A DNA stretch of 64,000 nucleotides, taken from assembly GCA_037953625.1 (NCBI GenBank), contig CM075650.1, positions 147,651,206 through 147,715,205 of the forward strand, read 5' to 3'. Position 1 is the first letter of the stretch. Every line of letters starts with the position of its first letter. The notes beneath the pieces are model-generated. The model made no database searches, had not been told where the DNA came from, and saw only the letters and a program-made list of their open reading frames with translations. A program made the position numbers and the translations under genes. This DNA comes from Crotalaria pallida. Its lineage: Eukaryota; Streptophyta; Magnoliopsida; Fabales; Fabaceae. Positions 11,727-22,750 of the stretch are shown piece after piece.

Positions 11727-12639
11727 GATGGATTTGGTTGAGGAAATGGGTGGAAATTGAGAAAAAGAAGGGGAAACTCTGTTGAAATCTTGTTTGAACC
11801 CTCTCTGTTCTTCATCTTCGTTCTTAATCCCTACCCATACTCAGTTGATGAGCTTGATACCTTCTTCAAGCTTGTCACAAGACCTTTAATTTGAGACAAG
11901 AATCGTGTGTTTTGGTGGCTGGAGCAAGGAGAACGAATTGCTTGAAGTTGGGATCAAGAAACTGAAGGTTGTAGTTTCAGTTTTGAGAAGCCAAGTTCAA
12001 GCTTTCGATTTTGGTAGGTAGAGGGTCTCAAATCGTGCCATTTTGATTTCTATTTAGAGTTTGCAATGTCTAGTTTCTATATTGACCAAGATTACTCATT
12101 TTTATGTACGTTTGGTTTGTCAAATCATCACCCGAACTTGCTCTGCTGAACCTGTTTTGGAACCGAAAACAGAGCATTTGGAGTTTGGTAATTCTGTGAG
12201 TTTCTTTGCTGCCTGTGCATCCAAAAAGCTTCATTGAGGTAAGGGAGAAGCTTTACTAATGCTAGAATAGATTGAGGAATTGATTTGAATATTGGTTGAA
12301 CCACCATGAGGTTCAAAGGGCACTAGGTTAGGGGACAATGGCTTGGAGGCCAATTTGATCTTAAAACTGAATTGGAACATGTTAGATTTTGATATCTAAA
12401 GCTAAATGAACTTTCAATTTGATCTGAAATTGGGTAATTAAGCAATTGGTATGTGAGGTTGTGTTTTAGGTCAAAATTGGGGGAAATTGTTATGATTCTG
12501 TGATTTTGGTGTTAATGCTTGAAATTGATGCTATGAACAAGTTTAATGTAATGTATTTAAGTTGGTTTGAAGCTTAACTTTGGTAAAAATTGGATTGGCA
12601 TGAGTTTGACATATAAAAACCAGTTCAGCAGTGTTTTAC

Positions 12640-12975
12640 TGCATAATTTACTCGAGTAATTCGAGCTGTCACTCGAGTAATGCGTGAAAATTCTGATTTA
12701 TCTGATGAGTGCAAGAGGATTACTCGATTAATCTGAAGTATTAATCGAGTAACACCTTAAAAACTTTGAATAATTTGAAATATATGCAGTACTACTCGAG
12801 TAATAGATCTGTTAATCGAGTAATGCGAAAGGTGCAAAAATATTACTCGAGTAATTCAAGCTGTCACTCGAGTAGTGCGAAAGGTGCAAAAATATTACTC
12901 GAGTAATTCGAGCTGTCACTCGAGTAATGCGAAAGGTGCAAAAATATTACTCGAGTAATCTAATGCAATACTCGA
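12640..12975. repeat. array of CTCGAG-centred palindromes in the 5' LTR
   Basis: The words ATTACTCGAGTAAT and CACTCGAGTAATGCG recur. CTCGAG occurs at 12651, 12672, 12795, 12846, 12868, 12898, 12919 and 12950, with two more near the LTR start (11561, 11583). Variants with ATTAATCGAG and CTCGATTAAT are interspersed. A 52-bp unit (two palindromes plus GCGAAAGGTGCAAAAA) is present twice here and once in the 3' LTR array (20640-20955). Confidence 0.85.
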
Positions 12976-13730
12976 TTAATAGACTCTGTTAATCTATTAG
13001 TGACTGAATTGTTGTAAAAGGATCAAAATTTAATAAGGTGATTGATTAGCAAAGGGTTTGAATCAATTTAATTTCTGAACTAGAAATTAATGGAAGTCAG
13101 TGTATGTTAAATAAAGTTTAATTATGCCAAGTCCCAGCTTCGAACAACTTAAATGACATTGAATAGTATGGGTAGTCAAAGCCATGCATAGCATCTGCAT
13201 TATTTGGATTCCCACATGGGTGGAGACACGTCCGAAAGGCGTGGGCATATCCTTTTGGTTGAACTCGAGGGACCTGGGTGTCTGCTCCAAAGGGTTCACG
13301 GGGGAGTGTCGGTGACCGGGGTTGCACCTTCTGTTTCCGGAAATACACACGTGCGTGTGGGCATGTCATTTGGTGCCGGACTTGATGAGGCGTAGTCCTA
13401 CGGGATACGTCGGCAACATTTCTAAGAGCTCTAGAGGTGTTGATTTATTTGCGGGCCGAGTTCGATGAGATACTCAGTATGGGTATCGGGCATGTTTATT
13501 TTAAGGTGCCACGGAAGCCTATTTGTTGTAGTTGGCCAACAATCATGCATTGATAAAATTAGATGCATCATGACTGCATATTCTATTGATTTATAATTAA
13601 GTCTTGATGTTGGTGTTTAACATGGTTGACTAAAAATTTATAAGTTATATTAATTGCAATAAATAAAGTCTTACTTGATTAGAACTGTACCCTGTCTATT
13701 TTATTATGTGTTAGTATGTGCTAACTCCCT

Positions 13731-14195
13731 ATGCCCTTGCAGGTGATGGCTCGTTACCTGACATACGTGGAGTTACGCCTGCTCCGTAGAGGAGTGTGGG
13801 ACTACGAGGAGCATCGAGCGGTGTTCGAGGGTGAGGTTGACGTGATCTTTCGTCATCCTAACCCCCTGGCTCGAGTGCGACCTCGTAGGCTTCGCATCCC
13901 CATGATCTACATACTGCACATTCCACCAGCTTACACTTACCGTTTTGGTTCTCCACCCCCACATCATGGACGTCGCTTTTATAATCTACATGTCCGACGC
14001 CCAGCCACCCGTACACGTCCCTCTACTTCTGATGAGGCTACTGCTACGGCCACTCCTCGTCCCGGTCCGACCACCAGGGTACGTTTTGCACCCTCACCTG
14101 AGCCAGTGCGTCGCACTGCTATCCCCGTTGTGTCGAATGAGGAGGAGGAGGACCCCGTAGAGGACATGGATGGGCCAGCTGCGGACAGTCAGTGA
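13731..14195 (+). CDS. LTR-internal open frame, 5' LTR copy (hypothetical)
   Basis: This 154-codon frame lies entirely in the LTR. The predicted product starts MPLQVMARYLTYVELR, is Arg/Pro-rich in the middle (RRPATRTRPSTSDEATATAT) and ends in an acidic tail (NEEEEDPVEDMDGP). CCCTTGCAG overlaps the first ATG, with a branch-point-like TGCTAAC 17 bases upstream (13719-13725). If spliced, the usable start would be ATG 13746 (MARYL). A candidate donor GTAGGT is at 12014. The reading frame is also open in the other LTR, with two residue changes by eye. I recognise no domain, and it could be a chance frame in GC-rich DNA. Confidence 0.4.
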   Translation: MPLQVMARYLTYVELRLLRRGVWDYEEHRAVFEGEVDVIFRHPNPLARVRPRRLRIPMIYILHIPPAYTYRFGSPPPHHGRRFYNLHVRRPATRTRPSTSDEATATATPRPGPTTRVRFAPSPEPVRRTAIPVVSNEEEEDPVEDMDGPAADSQ

Positions 14196-14775
14196 TGTGG
14201 TGTCTTTTCTGAGAGTATGTGTAGTATGGAGACCGTGGTAGGATGTGGTGTTTAGCTTTTGGAAGACCAGGGATCAGACATCAGCGTGGGTGAATCATGG
14301 CTCAGCTCTCGAAGACTCTTTTATTTTGATTTGTGTTATATTGTATATAGTTGAGAGGGTCTATGAGAGCTGTTATTTTATATCTGCTGGTCTGTATCCT
14401 TATATTTTGCTACCTCGACTTTTATCTCTGATACTTGGGTACCTGAGTTTTTATATATATATATATATGGGCTAAGGTTGTATAGTTATTATGATCCTTA
14501 AAATTATTTCAATTACAACTGCAGTAATCATTTTGAAAATCGTTTCCGCTGAAAGTACAAACAGGTACTCAACCGTTCATTTTTGAAAGAAATGTGTTTT
14601 CGAATCAAAGCTTTCGGATATGGAACTTGGTGTATAGAAAGAAAAAGTTTTTCCATAAAGTTCCTATACGAATAACATTTACTGTATATTCCAGCTTTCT
14701 TTATTTAATATAAATAAAGCTATATTTTGAGAATGTCTCATAATTTGTTAATATACATCGAGTGTCCACATTTGT

Positions 14776-14787
14776 TGGTATCAGAGC
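14776..14787 (+). other. primer-binding site, initiator tRNA-Met type
   Basis: TGGTATCAGAGC lies 5 bp after the 5' LTR end. It is the standard complement of the 3' end of plant initiator tRNA-Met and is used by most Ty3/gypsy chromoviruses. Confidence 0.9.
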
Positions 14788-14956
14788 TGTGATCCTGCGA
14801 ACTGATGCTGATATGTGATCTCCAAAAGGTAATATTTGTTTTAGATGCTTGCTTTAGCGTCTATGTATAGTGAGTTTTAGAATTGGAAAGAGGTGTGTCA
14901 TACATACTTCTCGTTAGGATGTTAGCCTGATGTAGAATCTTCAGTGCAGGTTAAAG

Positions 14957-17900
14957 ATGTCTACTAGAAACAATAATAATCATATGGCCGAGGCCATAGA
15001 GAGGTTGACTGATGTATTAGTGAATATGCGTCAGCAACAATCTAATCCGCCCCATCAGCCAATGCAAGCAGAGAACCAGGAGTCGAAGACTTTCTCGGAA
15101 TTTCGACGCTTTAAACCTTCAAAGTTTGAAGGAGGTCACAAGCCTGAGGAAGCGAATCGTTGGATTCAGGAGTTGAACAAGATCTTTCGCACTATGGAAT
15201 GCACCGATGCTCAAAGAGTGAAGTTTGCAGTTTTCATGTTGTGTGGTGAAGCTGAGAATTGGTGGCATCACACCATACAACTTTTGAATTATGAAGGAAG
15301 GCTGATTACTTGGGATGTGTTTGTTGAGAAATTTCTCAATAAATACTTTCCTGAGGATCAAAGGAGAAAGAAGGAGTTGGAATTTATGCAATTGAAACAA
15401 GGAGACATGAGTGTAGGGGAATACGCAGCAAAGTTCGAAGAGCTTATCAAGTATTCTCTGTACTACCAACTCAACCCGGACGAGAGGTCCAAATGCATCA
15501 AGTTTGAGAATGGGCTCAAGCCGGAGATAAAGTCTGCTTTTGGATATCAGAAGGTGAGAAGTTTTCCTGCTTTAGTAGAGATGTGCCGAGTTTATGAAGA
15601 TGATAAGAAAGAGGAAGAGGCACAAAGGAGGAGCCAATCAGGGACTGGACCCATCAGGAAGAAAAATTTCAACAACCGGAGTAAGGGTCCTTATTATCAT
15701 AAAGGAAAAGGGAAGGAAATGAATGGTGGTAAAGGTACTCCTCAAACAAGTAATCGTAAGTTCGAGAAGTGTGACCGTTTCCATTTCGGAACAAACTGTT
15801 ATGCTGCTCAGCATGGCCTTTGTTTCAATTGTGGGAAGAAAGGGCACTATTCTCGTGAATGCAAGGAGCCGATAAAGAAAGAGGGAGTAAGCAGACCCGT
15901 TGTAGCTGGAAAAGTGTTTTCTTTGAGTGGAATGGAATTAACCCCATCATCTGGCCTAATCCAAGGTATCTATTTTCTTAATGCCCAACCCTGTGTTGTT
16001 ATGTTTGATTCCGGAGCCACACACTCTTTCGTGTCTTATGAGTGTGTAAATCGCTTAAAGTTAGTAGTATCTGAGTCACCCTATCATCTAAAGCTTGAAA
16101 CCCCCACCAACAACCCTTGTGTTGTTTCTAAGGTTTGCAAAGATTGTAAGATAATGGTCCTAAACCATATATCCTCAGTAGATTTGATCTGTTTACCCAT
16201 GCTTAAGATAGATGTGATCCTAGGAATGGATTGGTTGCATCGAAATCAAGTTATCTTAGACTGTGAGGAAAAGACGATCCAGTTTCGAAACCATGAATCC
16301 TTAAGTTTTGAACCCCAAGGGTATGTTTGTCTATTCTCCTCAATTGTGGAAGAGAAGAAAGAAGTGGAGATTGAGGATATTCTGGTGGTTAGAGACTTTC
16401 CGAAAGTGTTTCCAGAAGAAATTCCAGGATTACCGCCAAAGCGTGAGATTGAGTTTGGAATCGATCTCGTACCTGGAACCGGACCTATCTCGATTGCTCC
16501 GTATAGGATGGCACCACCGGAGATGGCCGAGATGAAGAAGCAGATTGAAGAATTGCCGCAGAAGCAAATGATAAGGCCGAGTGTTTCGCCATGGGGAGCC
16601 CCGTTGTTGTTTGTTAAGAAGAAGGACGGTAGCATGAGAATGTGTGTGGACTATCGTCAGCTGAATAAGGTCACGATCAAGAACAAGTATCCTTTGCCAA
16701 GGATTGACGACCTTATGGATCAAGTCCGAGGAGCTTCAGTGTTTTCTAAGATCGATCTAAGGTCGGGATATCATCAAATTCGAATTCGGGATGAAGACAT
16801 TCCGAAGACAGCTTTTCGATCAAGATATGGTCATTATGAGTATGTGGTTATGCCGTTTGGGCTAACGAATGCTCCTGCTATCTTCATGGATTATATGAAC
16901 CGTATTTTCAGACCTTATTTGGATTCGTTCGTGGTGGTATTCATCGATGATATTCTTATCTATTCCAAGAGTCCTGAGGATCATGCTGAACATCTCAAGA
17001 TTGTGTTGGGGATCTTGAAGGAGAAGCAGTTGTATGCCAAACTTGCTAAGTGTGAGTTTTGGTTGGACAAGGTGAACTTTTTGGGACATGTTATCACCAA
17101 GGAGGGCATTGCTGTAGATCCAGCTAAAGTTGGAGCTGTGCTGAAGTGGGAACAGCCAAAGACTGTGACCGAGGTCCGTAGTTTCTTGGGTTTAGCTGGA
17201 TACTACCGGAGGTTTATTGACGGTTTTTCGAAGATTGCCTTGCCATTGACTAAGTTGACTCGTAAAGATCAACCTTTCTTGTGGGATCATAAGTGTGAGG
17301 AAAGTTTTCAGTTGTTAAAGGAGAAGTTGACGTCCTCACCAGTGTTGGTGTTGCCTGACCCACATAGAAGCTTCGATGTTTATTGTGATGCTTCGAGGCA
17401 AGGACTTGGATGTGTTTTAATGCAAGATAGAAAAGTGGTAGCATACGCATCCAGGCAGTTGAAAGTGCATGAGGTCAACTATCCGACGCATGATTTAGAG
17501 CTTGCTGCTATTGTCTTCGCTCTGAAAATTTGGAGACACTACCTCTATGGCACTACCTTCAAGGTATTTAGTGACCATAAGAGTTTGAGGTACCTGTTTG
17601 ACCAGAAAGAGTTGAATATGAGGCAAAGGCGTTGGATGGAGTTTATTAAGGATTATGATTTCGAGCTCCAATACCATCCCGGTAAAGCAAATGTAGTAGC
17701 TGATGCTTTAAGCCGGAAGACTCTTCATATGAGTTCAATGATGATCAAGGAATTTTCTCTAATTGAGAAGTTTCGTGATCTAAGTATGACGTTGCAAGTG
17801 GAAAGAGAATGCTTTATGCTTGGTAAGTTGCAAATTACCAATGAATTCCTGATTCAAGTTCGGGAATCTCAGCAGATAGATGAAGAACTGCAAGAGAAGA

Positions 17901-19279
17901 GAAGGCTTATGTTGGAAGGGAAGGAACCAAACTTCCAGGTTGGAAGTGATGGAATTCTCCTATTCAAAGATCGGATTTGTATTCCAAAAGATCTAGAGAT
18001 AAGAAGACTGATCCTAGACGAAGCGCATAAAAGTCGGATGAGTATTCATCCGGGATCAACCAAAATGTATCAAGATTTGAAGAAGCTGTTTTGGTGGTCT
18101 GGGTTAAAGAAAGATGTTGCTTTGTATGTTGCTTCTTGTCTGATTTGTCAGAAGGAGAAAGCTGAGTATAAGAAGCCAGGAGGTGAATTGCAACCATTGG
18201 ATATCCCTATGTGGAAATGGGATAGCATATCAATGGATTTTGTGTCTGGATTACCAAGGACTATTGGAGGGCATGATGCAATTTGGGTAATTGTTGATAG
18301 ATTGACTAAGTCGGCGCATTTCATTCCAGTTAATATGCGCTATCGCATGGATAAGTTTGCTGAATTGTACATCAAGGAAATCGTTCGTCTGCATGGTATA
18401 CCTTCAAGTATTGTTTCGGATCGAGATCCGAGATTTACTTCGAAGTTTTGGAAGGGTTTGCAGCAGTCTCTGGGATCAAAGTTGAGAATGAGTTCTGCTT
18501 ACCATCCCCAGACTGATGGTCAGTCGGAAAGGACTATCCAGTCTCTTGAGGATTTGCTAAGAGCGTGTGTGTTAGAAAGTCAGGAAGGTTGGGATAAACT
18601 GTTGTCTCTGGTAGAGTTTACCTACAATAACAGTTATCACACCAGTATTGGAATGGAACCGTTCGAAGCTTTGTACGGAAGGAAGTGCCAAACTCCCCTA
18701 TGTTGGTTCCAAGTGGGGGAGCAAACAATTATTGGACCTGAGCTTGTTCAGGAAACCTCTGAGAAGATTCAGATGATCAGAGAAAAGATGAAGACAGCGC
18801 AAAGCCGACAGAAAAGTTATGCGGATAAAAGGAGAAGACCCTTGGAGTTTGGAGAGGGCGATCATGTTTTTATTCGCGTAAGACCGACAACTGGTGTTGG
18901 GAGAGCTTTGAAGACAAAGAAGTTGTCAGCAAGGTTTATTGGTCCTTATCAGATACTCAAGCGTATCGGGTCTGTAGCTTATCAGCTCGCTTTGCCTCCG
19001 TCTTTGTCCAATCTTCATGATGTGTTTCATGTTTCGCAATTGCGGAAATTTGTGCCAGATCCCGATTCAGTAATTGAAGTTCAACCTGATGATGTGGCTT
19101 TGAGAGAGAATCTCACTTTTGAGACAATCCCTGTCAGAATTGAAGATCGAAGATTGAAGCAGTTGCGGGGAAAGGAAATTCCTTTAGTCAAAGTTATTTG
19201 GGAAAATGCTGATGTATCAGAAGCAACTTGGGAATTAGAAGATAAGATGAGAAAAGATTATCCTGAGTTGTTTTTGTAA
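14957..19279 (+). CDS. intact gag-pol polyprotein of the chromovirus
   Basis: A single 1440-codon frame. Gag covers residues 1 to about 330 and includes the retrotransposon gag domain (ANRWIQELNKIF, AENWWHHT, FLNKYFPEDQRRKKELEF). A CCHC knuckle, CFNCGKKGHYSREC, starts at about 289. The protease has DSGATHSF with its Asp at about 351. The RT has the catalytic FIDD at about 662-665 (a variant of YVDD common in chromoviruses). The RNase H starts at YCDAS, about 810. The integrase has a zinc domain from about 1030 (HPGSTKMYQ .. CLICQK) and the catalytic residues D (SMDFVSG, about 1094), D (VSDRDPRF, about 1155) and E (GQSERT, about 1191). It ends in a chromodomain-like tail (VIWENADVSEATWELED, about 1408-1424). 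No stop or frameshift is present and all catalytic residues are kept. The ATG lies 170 bp after the PBS. Confidence 0.95.
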   Translation: MSTRNNNNHMAEAIERLTDVLVNMRQQQSNPPHQPMQAENQESKTFSEFRRFKPSKFEGGHKPEEANRWIQELNKIFRTMECTDAQRVKFAVFMLCGEAENWWHHTIQLLNYEGRLITWDVFVEKFLNKYFPEDQRRKKELEFMQLKQGDMSVGEYAAKFEELIKYSLYYQLNPDERSKCIKFENGLKPEIKSAFGYQKVRSFPALVEMCRVYEDDKKEEEAQRRSQSGTGPIRKKNFNNRSKGPYYHKGKGKEMNGGKGTPQTSNRKFEKCDRFHFGTNCYAAQHGLCFNCGKKGHYSRECKEPIKKEGVSRPVVAGKVFSLSGMELTPSSGLIQGIYFLNAQPCVVMFDSGATHSFVSYECVNRLKLVVSESPYHLKLETPTNNPCVVSKVCKDCKIMVLNHISSVDLICLPMLKIDVILGMDWLHRNQVILDCEEKTIQFRNHESLSFEPQGYVCLFSSIVEEKKEVEIEDILVVRDFPKVFPEEIPGLPPKREIEFGIDLVPGTGPISIAPYRMAPPEMAEMKKQIEELPQKQMIRPSVSPWGAPLLFVKKKDGSMRMCVDYRQLNKVTIKNKYPLPRIDDLMDQVRGASVFSKIDLRSGYHQIRIRDEDIPKTAFRSRYGHYEYVVMPFGLTNAPAIFMDYMNRIFRPYLDSFVVVFIDDILIYSKSPEDHAEHLKIVLGILKEKQLYAKLAKCEFWLDKVNFLGHVITKEGIAVDPAKVGAVLKWEQPKTVTEVRSFLGLAGYYRRFIDGFSKIALPLTKLTRKDQPFLWDHKCEESFQLLKEKLTSSPVLVLPDPHRSFDVYCDASRQGLGCVLMQDRKVVAYASRQLKVHEVNYPTHDLELAAIVFALKIWRHYLYGTTFKVFSDHKSLRYLFDQKELNMRQRRWMEFIKDYDFELQYHPGKANVVADALSRKTLHMSSMMIKEFSLIEKFRDLSMTLQVERECFMLGKLQITNEFLIQVRESQQIDEELQEKRRLMLEGKEPNFQVGSDGILLFKDRICIPKDLEIRRLILDEAHKSRMSIHPGSTKMYQDLKKLFWWSGLKKDVALYVASCLICQKEKAEYKKPGGELQPLDIPMWKWDSISMDFVSGLPRTIGGHDAIWVIVDRLTKSAHFIPVNMRYRMDKFAELYIKEIVRLHGIPSSIVSDRDPRFTSKFWKGLQQSLGSKLRMSSAYHPQTDGQSERTIQSLEDLLRACVLESQEGWDKLLSLVEFTYNNSYHTSIGMEPFEALYGRKCQTPLCWFQVGEQTIIGPELVQETSEKIQMIREKMKTAQSRQKSYADKRRRPLEFGEGDHVFIRVRPTTGVGRALKTKKLSARFIGPYQILKRIGSVAYQLALPPSLSNLHDVFHVSQLRKFVPDPDSVIEVQPDDVALRENLTFETIPVRIEDRRLKQLRGKEIPLVKVIWENADVSEATWELEDKMRKDYPELFL

Positions 19280-19306
19280 GCGGAATTTCGAGGACGAAAT
19301 TCTTGT

Positions 19307-19320
19307 AAGTGGGGGAGAAA
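19307..19320 (+). other. polypurine tract of the chromovirus
   Basis: AAGTGGGGGAGAAA ends exactly at the first base of the 3' LTR, which is the expected plus-strand primer site. Confidence 0.88.
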
Positions 19321-22300
19321 TGTAATACCCCAATTTTTGTTCCCAAATAAATAAAAGGGAATATTTAAATAAAACTAATTATATGGAATTAGTTAGTTTT
19401 ATTTATTAATTTATTGTTATATTGAAAGAATTATCCAAGGAAATATAAGAGAAAATAATTTGGGTTCTAAAAATAAGGATTTTTGCAGTTTAGTCCTTGG
19501 AAAGGACCTAAGAGGTAATATTGGAAAGATATTTGGAGGGAAAGTGAATAAAATAATAATTTTTGAAAATCTGAGTGCGTTACTCGAGTAGCCCGATCAA
19601 TTTACTCGAGTAACAGTGGTGCTGAAGCTGAAGAAAGTGCGTTTGATGATTCAACAATTTGGGTAATTCAATTGTTAACACCTAGCACCGACTGGATTAG
19701 TTGGAAACACGTGTTAGCATGCATGGAGAAGGATTTAGGCTATAAATTGATGGATTTGGTTGAGGAAATGGGTGGAAATTGAGAAAAAGAAGGGGAAACT
19801 CTGTTGAAATCTTGTTTGAACCCTCTCTGTTCTTCATCTTCGTTCTTAATCCCTACCCATACTCAGTTGATGAGCTTGATACCTTCTTCAAGCTTGTCAC
19901 AAGACCTTTAATTTGAGACAAGAATCGTGTGTTTTGGTGGCTGGAGCAAGGAGAACGAATTGCTTGAAGTTGGGATCAAGAAACTGAAGGTTGCAGTTTC
20001 AATTTTGAGAAGCCAAGTTCAAGCTTTCGATTTTGGTAGGTAGAGGGTCTCAAATCGTGCCATTTTGATTTCTATTTAGAGTTTGCAATGTCTAGTTTCT
20101 ATATTGACCAAGATTACTCATTTTCATGTACGTTTGGTTTGTCAAATCATCACCCGAACTTGCTCTGCTGAACCTGTTTTGGAACCGAAAACAGAGCATT
20201 TGGAGTTTGGTAATTCTGTGAGTTTCTTTGCTGCCTGTGCATCCAAAAAGCTTCATTGAGGTAAGGGAGAAGCTTTACTAATGCTAGAATAGATTGAGGA
20301 ATTGATTTGAATATTGGTTGAACCACCATGAGGTTCAAAGGGCACTAGGTTAGGGGACAATGGCTTGGAGGCCAATTTGATCTTAAAACTGAATTGGAAC
20401 ATGTTAGATTTTGATATCTAAAGCTAAATGAACTTTCAATTTGATCTGAAATTGGGTAATTAAGGAATTGGTATGTGAGGTTGTGTTTTAGGTCAAAATT
20501 GGGGAAAATTGTTATGATTCTGTGATTTTGGTGTTAATGCTTGAAATTGATGCTATGAACAAGTTTAATGTAATGTATTTAAGTTGGTTTGAAGCTTAAC
20601 TTTGGTAAAAATTGGATTGGCATGAGTTTGACATATAAAAACCAGTTCAGCAGTGTTTTACTGCATAATTTACTCGAGTAATTCGAGCTGTCACTCGAGT
20701 AATGCGTGAAAATTCTGATTTATCTTATGAGTGCAAGAGGATTACTCGATTAATCTGAAGTATTAATCGAGTAACACCTTAAAAACTTTGAATAATTTGA
20801 AATATATGCAGTACTACTCGAGTAATAGATCTGTTAATCGAGTAATGCGAAAGGTGCAAAAATATTACTCGAGTAATTCGAGCTGTCACTCGAGTAATGC
20901 GAAAGGTGCAAAAATATTACTCGAGTAATCTAATGCAATACTCGATTAATAGACTCTGTTAATCTATTAGTGACTGAATTGTTGTAAAAGGATCAGAATT
21001 TAATAAGGTGATTGATTAGCAAAGGGTTTGAATCAATTTAATTTCTGAACTAGAAATTAATGGAAGTCAGTGTATGTTAAATAAAGTTTAATTATGCCAA
21101 GTCCCAGCTTCGAACAACTTAAATGACATTGAATAGTATGGGTAGTCAAAGCCATGCATAGCATCTGCATTATTTGGATTCCCACATGGGTGGAGACACG
21201 TCCGAGAGGCGTGGGCATATCCTTTCGGTTGAACTCGAGGGACCTGGGTGTCTGCTCCAAAGGGTTCACGGGGGAGTGTCGGTGACCGGGGTTGCACCTT
21301 CTGTTTCCGGAAATACACACGTGCGTGTGGGCATGTCATTTGGTGCCGGACTCGATGAGGCGTAGTCCTACGGGATACGTCGGCAACATTTCTAAGAGCT
21401 CTAGAGGTGTTGATTTATTTGCGGGCTGAGTTCGATGAGATACTCAGTATGGGTATCGGGCATGTTTATTTTAAGGTGCCACGGAAGCCTATTTGTTGTA
21501 GTTGGCCAACAATCATGCATTGATAAAATTAGATGCATCATGACTGCATGTTCTATTGATTTATAATTAAGTCTTGATGTTGGTGTTTAACATGGTTGAC
21601 TAAAAATTTATAAGTTATATTAATTGCAATAAATAAAGTCTTACTTGATTAGAACTGTACCCTGTCTATTTTATTATGTGTTAGTATGTGCTAACTCCCT
21701 ATGCCCTTGCAGGTGATGGCTCGTTACCTGACATACGTGGAGTTACGCCCGCTCCGTAGAGGAGTGTGGGACTACGAGGAGCACCGAGCGGTGTTCGAGG
21801 GTGAGGTTGACGTGATCTTTCGTCATCCTAACCCCCTGGCTCGAGTGCGACCTCGTAGGCTTCGCATCCCCATGATCTACATACTGCACATTCCACCAGC
21901 TTACACTTACCGTTTTGGTTCTCCACCCCCACATCATGGACGTCGCTTTTATAATCTACATGTCCGACGCCCAGCCACCCGTACACGTCCCTCTACTTCT
22001 GATGAGGCTACTGCTACGGCCACTCCTCGTCCCGGTCCGACCACCAGGGTACGTTTTGCACCCTCACCTGAGCCAGTGCGTCGCACTGCTATCCCCGTTG
22101 TGTCGGATGAGGAGGAGGAGGACCCCGTAGAGGACATGGATGGGCCAGCTGCGGACAGTCAGTGATGTGGTGTCTTTTCTGAGAGTATGTGTAGTATGGG
22201 GACCGTGGTAGGATGTGGTGTTTAGCTTTTGGAAGACCAGGGATCAGACATCAGCGTGGGTGGATCATGGCTCAGCTCTCGAAGACTCTTTTATTTTGAT

Positions 22301-22415
22301 TTGTGTTATATTGTATATAGTTGAGAGGGTCTATGAGAGCTGTTATTTTATATCTGCTGGTCTGTATCCTTATATTTTGCTACCTCGACTTTTATCTCTG
22401 ATACTTGGGTACCTG

Positions 22416-22450
<35 letters not shown>

Positions 22451-22750
22451 GCTAAGGTTGTATAGTTATTATGATCCTTAAAATTATTTCAATTACAACT
22501 GCAGTAATCATTTTGAAAATCGTTTCCGCTGAAAGTACAAACAGGTACTCAACCATTCATTTTTGAAAGAAATGTGTTTTCGAATCAAAGCTTTCGGATA
22601 TGGAACTTGGTGTATAGAAAGAAAAAGTTTTTCCATAAAGTTCCTATACGAATAACATTTACTGTATATTCCAGCTTTCTTTATTTAATATAAATAAAGC
22701 TATATTTTGAGAATGTCTCATAATTTGTTAATATACATCGAGTGTCCACA
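19321..22750 (+). repeat. 3' LTR of the nested chromovirus
   Basis: The LTR is 3,430 bp with the same TG..CA ends as the 5' LTR. It carries one fewer 52-bp palindrome unit and a longer TA microsatellite (about 22421-22448). Most substitutions relative to the 5' copy are A/G or C/T changes. The palindrome array lies at 20640-20955. Confidence 0.93.
21701..22165 (+). CDS. LTR-internal open frame, 3' LTR copy (hypothetical)
   Basis: Second copy of the 154-codon frame described in the 5' LTR, with L to P near residue 18 and N to D at the start of the acidic tail. Length and stop are identical. Such identity is expected from LTR duplication and does not by itself show selection. Confidence 0.4.
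   Translation: MPLQVMARYLTYVELRPLRRGVWDYEEHRAVFEGEVDVIFRHPNPLARVRPRRLRIPMIYILHIPPAYTYRFGSPPPHHGRRFYNLHVRRPATRTRPSTSDEATATATPRPGPTTRVRFAPSPEPVRRTAIPVVSDEEEEDPVEDMDGPAADSQ

Larger units (their letters stand above)
11299..14770 (+). repeat. 5' LTR of the nested chromovirus
   Basis: The LTR is 3,472 bp, starts TGTAATACCCC and ends GTGTCCACA. It has a TATA-like CTATAAATT at 11718-11726, so most of it is R/U5 and would be transcribed as a leader. A GC-rich patch lies at about 13200-13420, a CTCGAG palindrome array at 12651-12955, an open frame at 13731-14195 and a TA run at about 14452-14468. It is 42 bp longer than the 3' LTR. One extra 52-bp array unit (12841-12892) and a TA run 10 bp shorter account for exactly that. 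Confidence 0.93.
11299..22750 (+). mobile_element. young, intact chromovirus (Ty3/gypsy, Tekay/Del-like) nested in the Tat element
   Basis: This is a complete element of 11,452 bp: 5' LTR 11299-14770, PBS 14776-14787, one gag-pol frame 14957-19279, polypurine tract 19307-19320, 3' LTR 19321-22750. A perfect 5-bp target duplication TAATA lies at 11294-11298 and 22751-22755. I count about 18 substitutions between the aligned LTRs (about 0.5%), 16 of them transitions. At an assumed 1.3e-8 substitutions per site per year this would be about 0.2 million years. Very long LTRs plus a C-terminal chromodomain fit the Tekay/Del group. With an unbroken frame and all cis sites, this copy could be autonomous, although activity cannot be judged from sequence. 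Confidence 0.93.

Noticed and set aside
12640..12975. Possible CRISPR-like array
   Set aside because: The repeats are palindromic LTR sub-repeats in a plant retroelement, with no unique spacers and no cas genes.
13087..13395. Overlapping 60-90 codon frames on both strands of the chromovirus LTR
   Set aside because: The GC-rich patch simply has few stops. No splice or start context supports them, and the same frames recur in the other LTR by identity.
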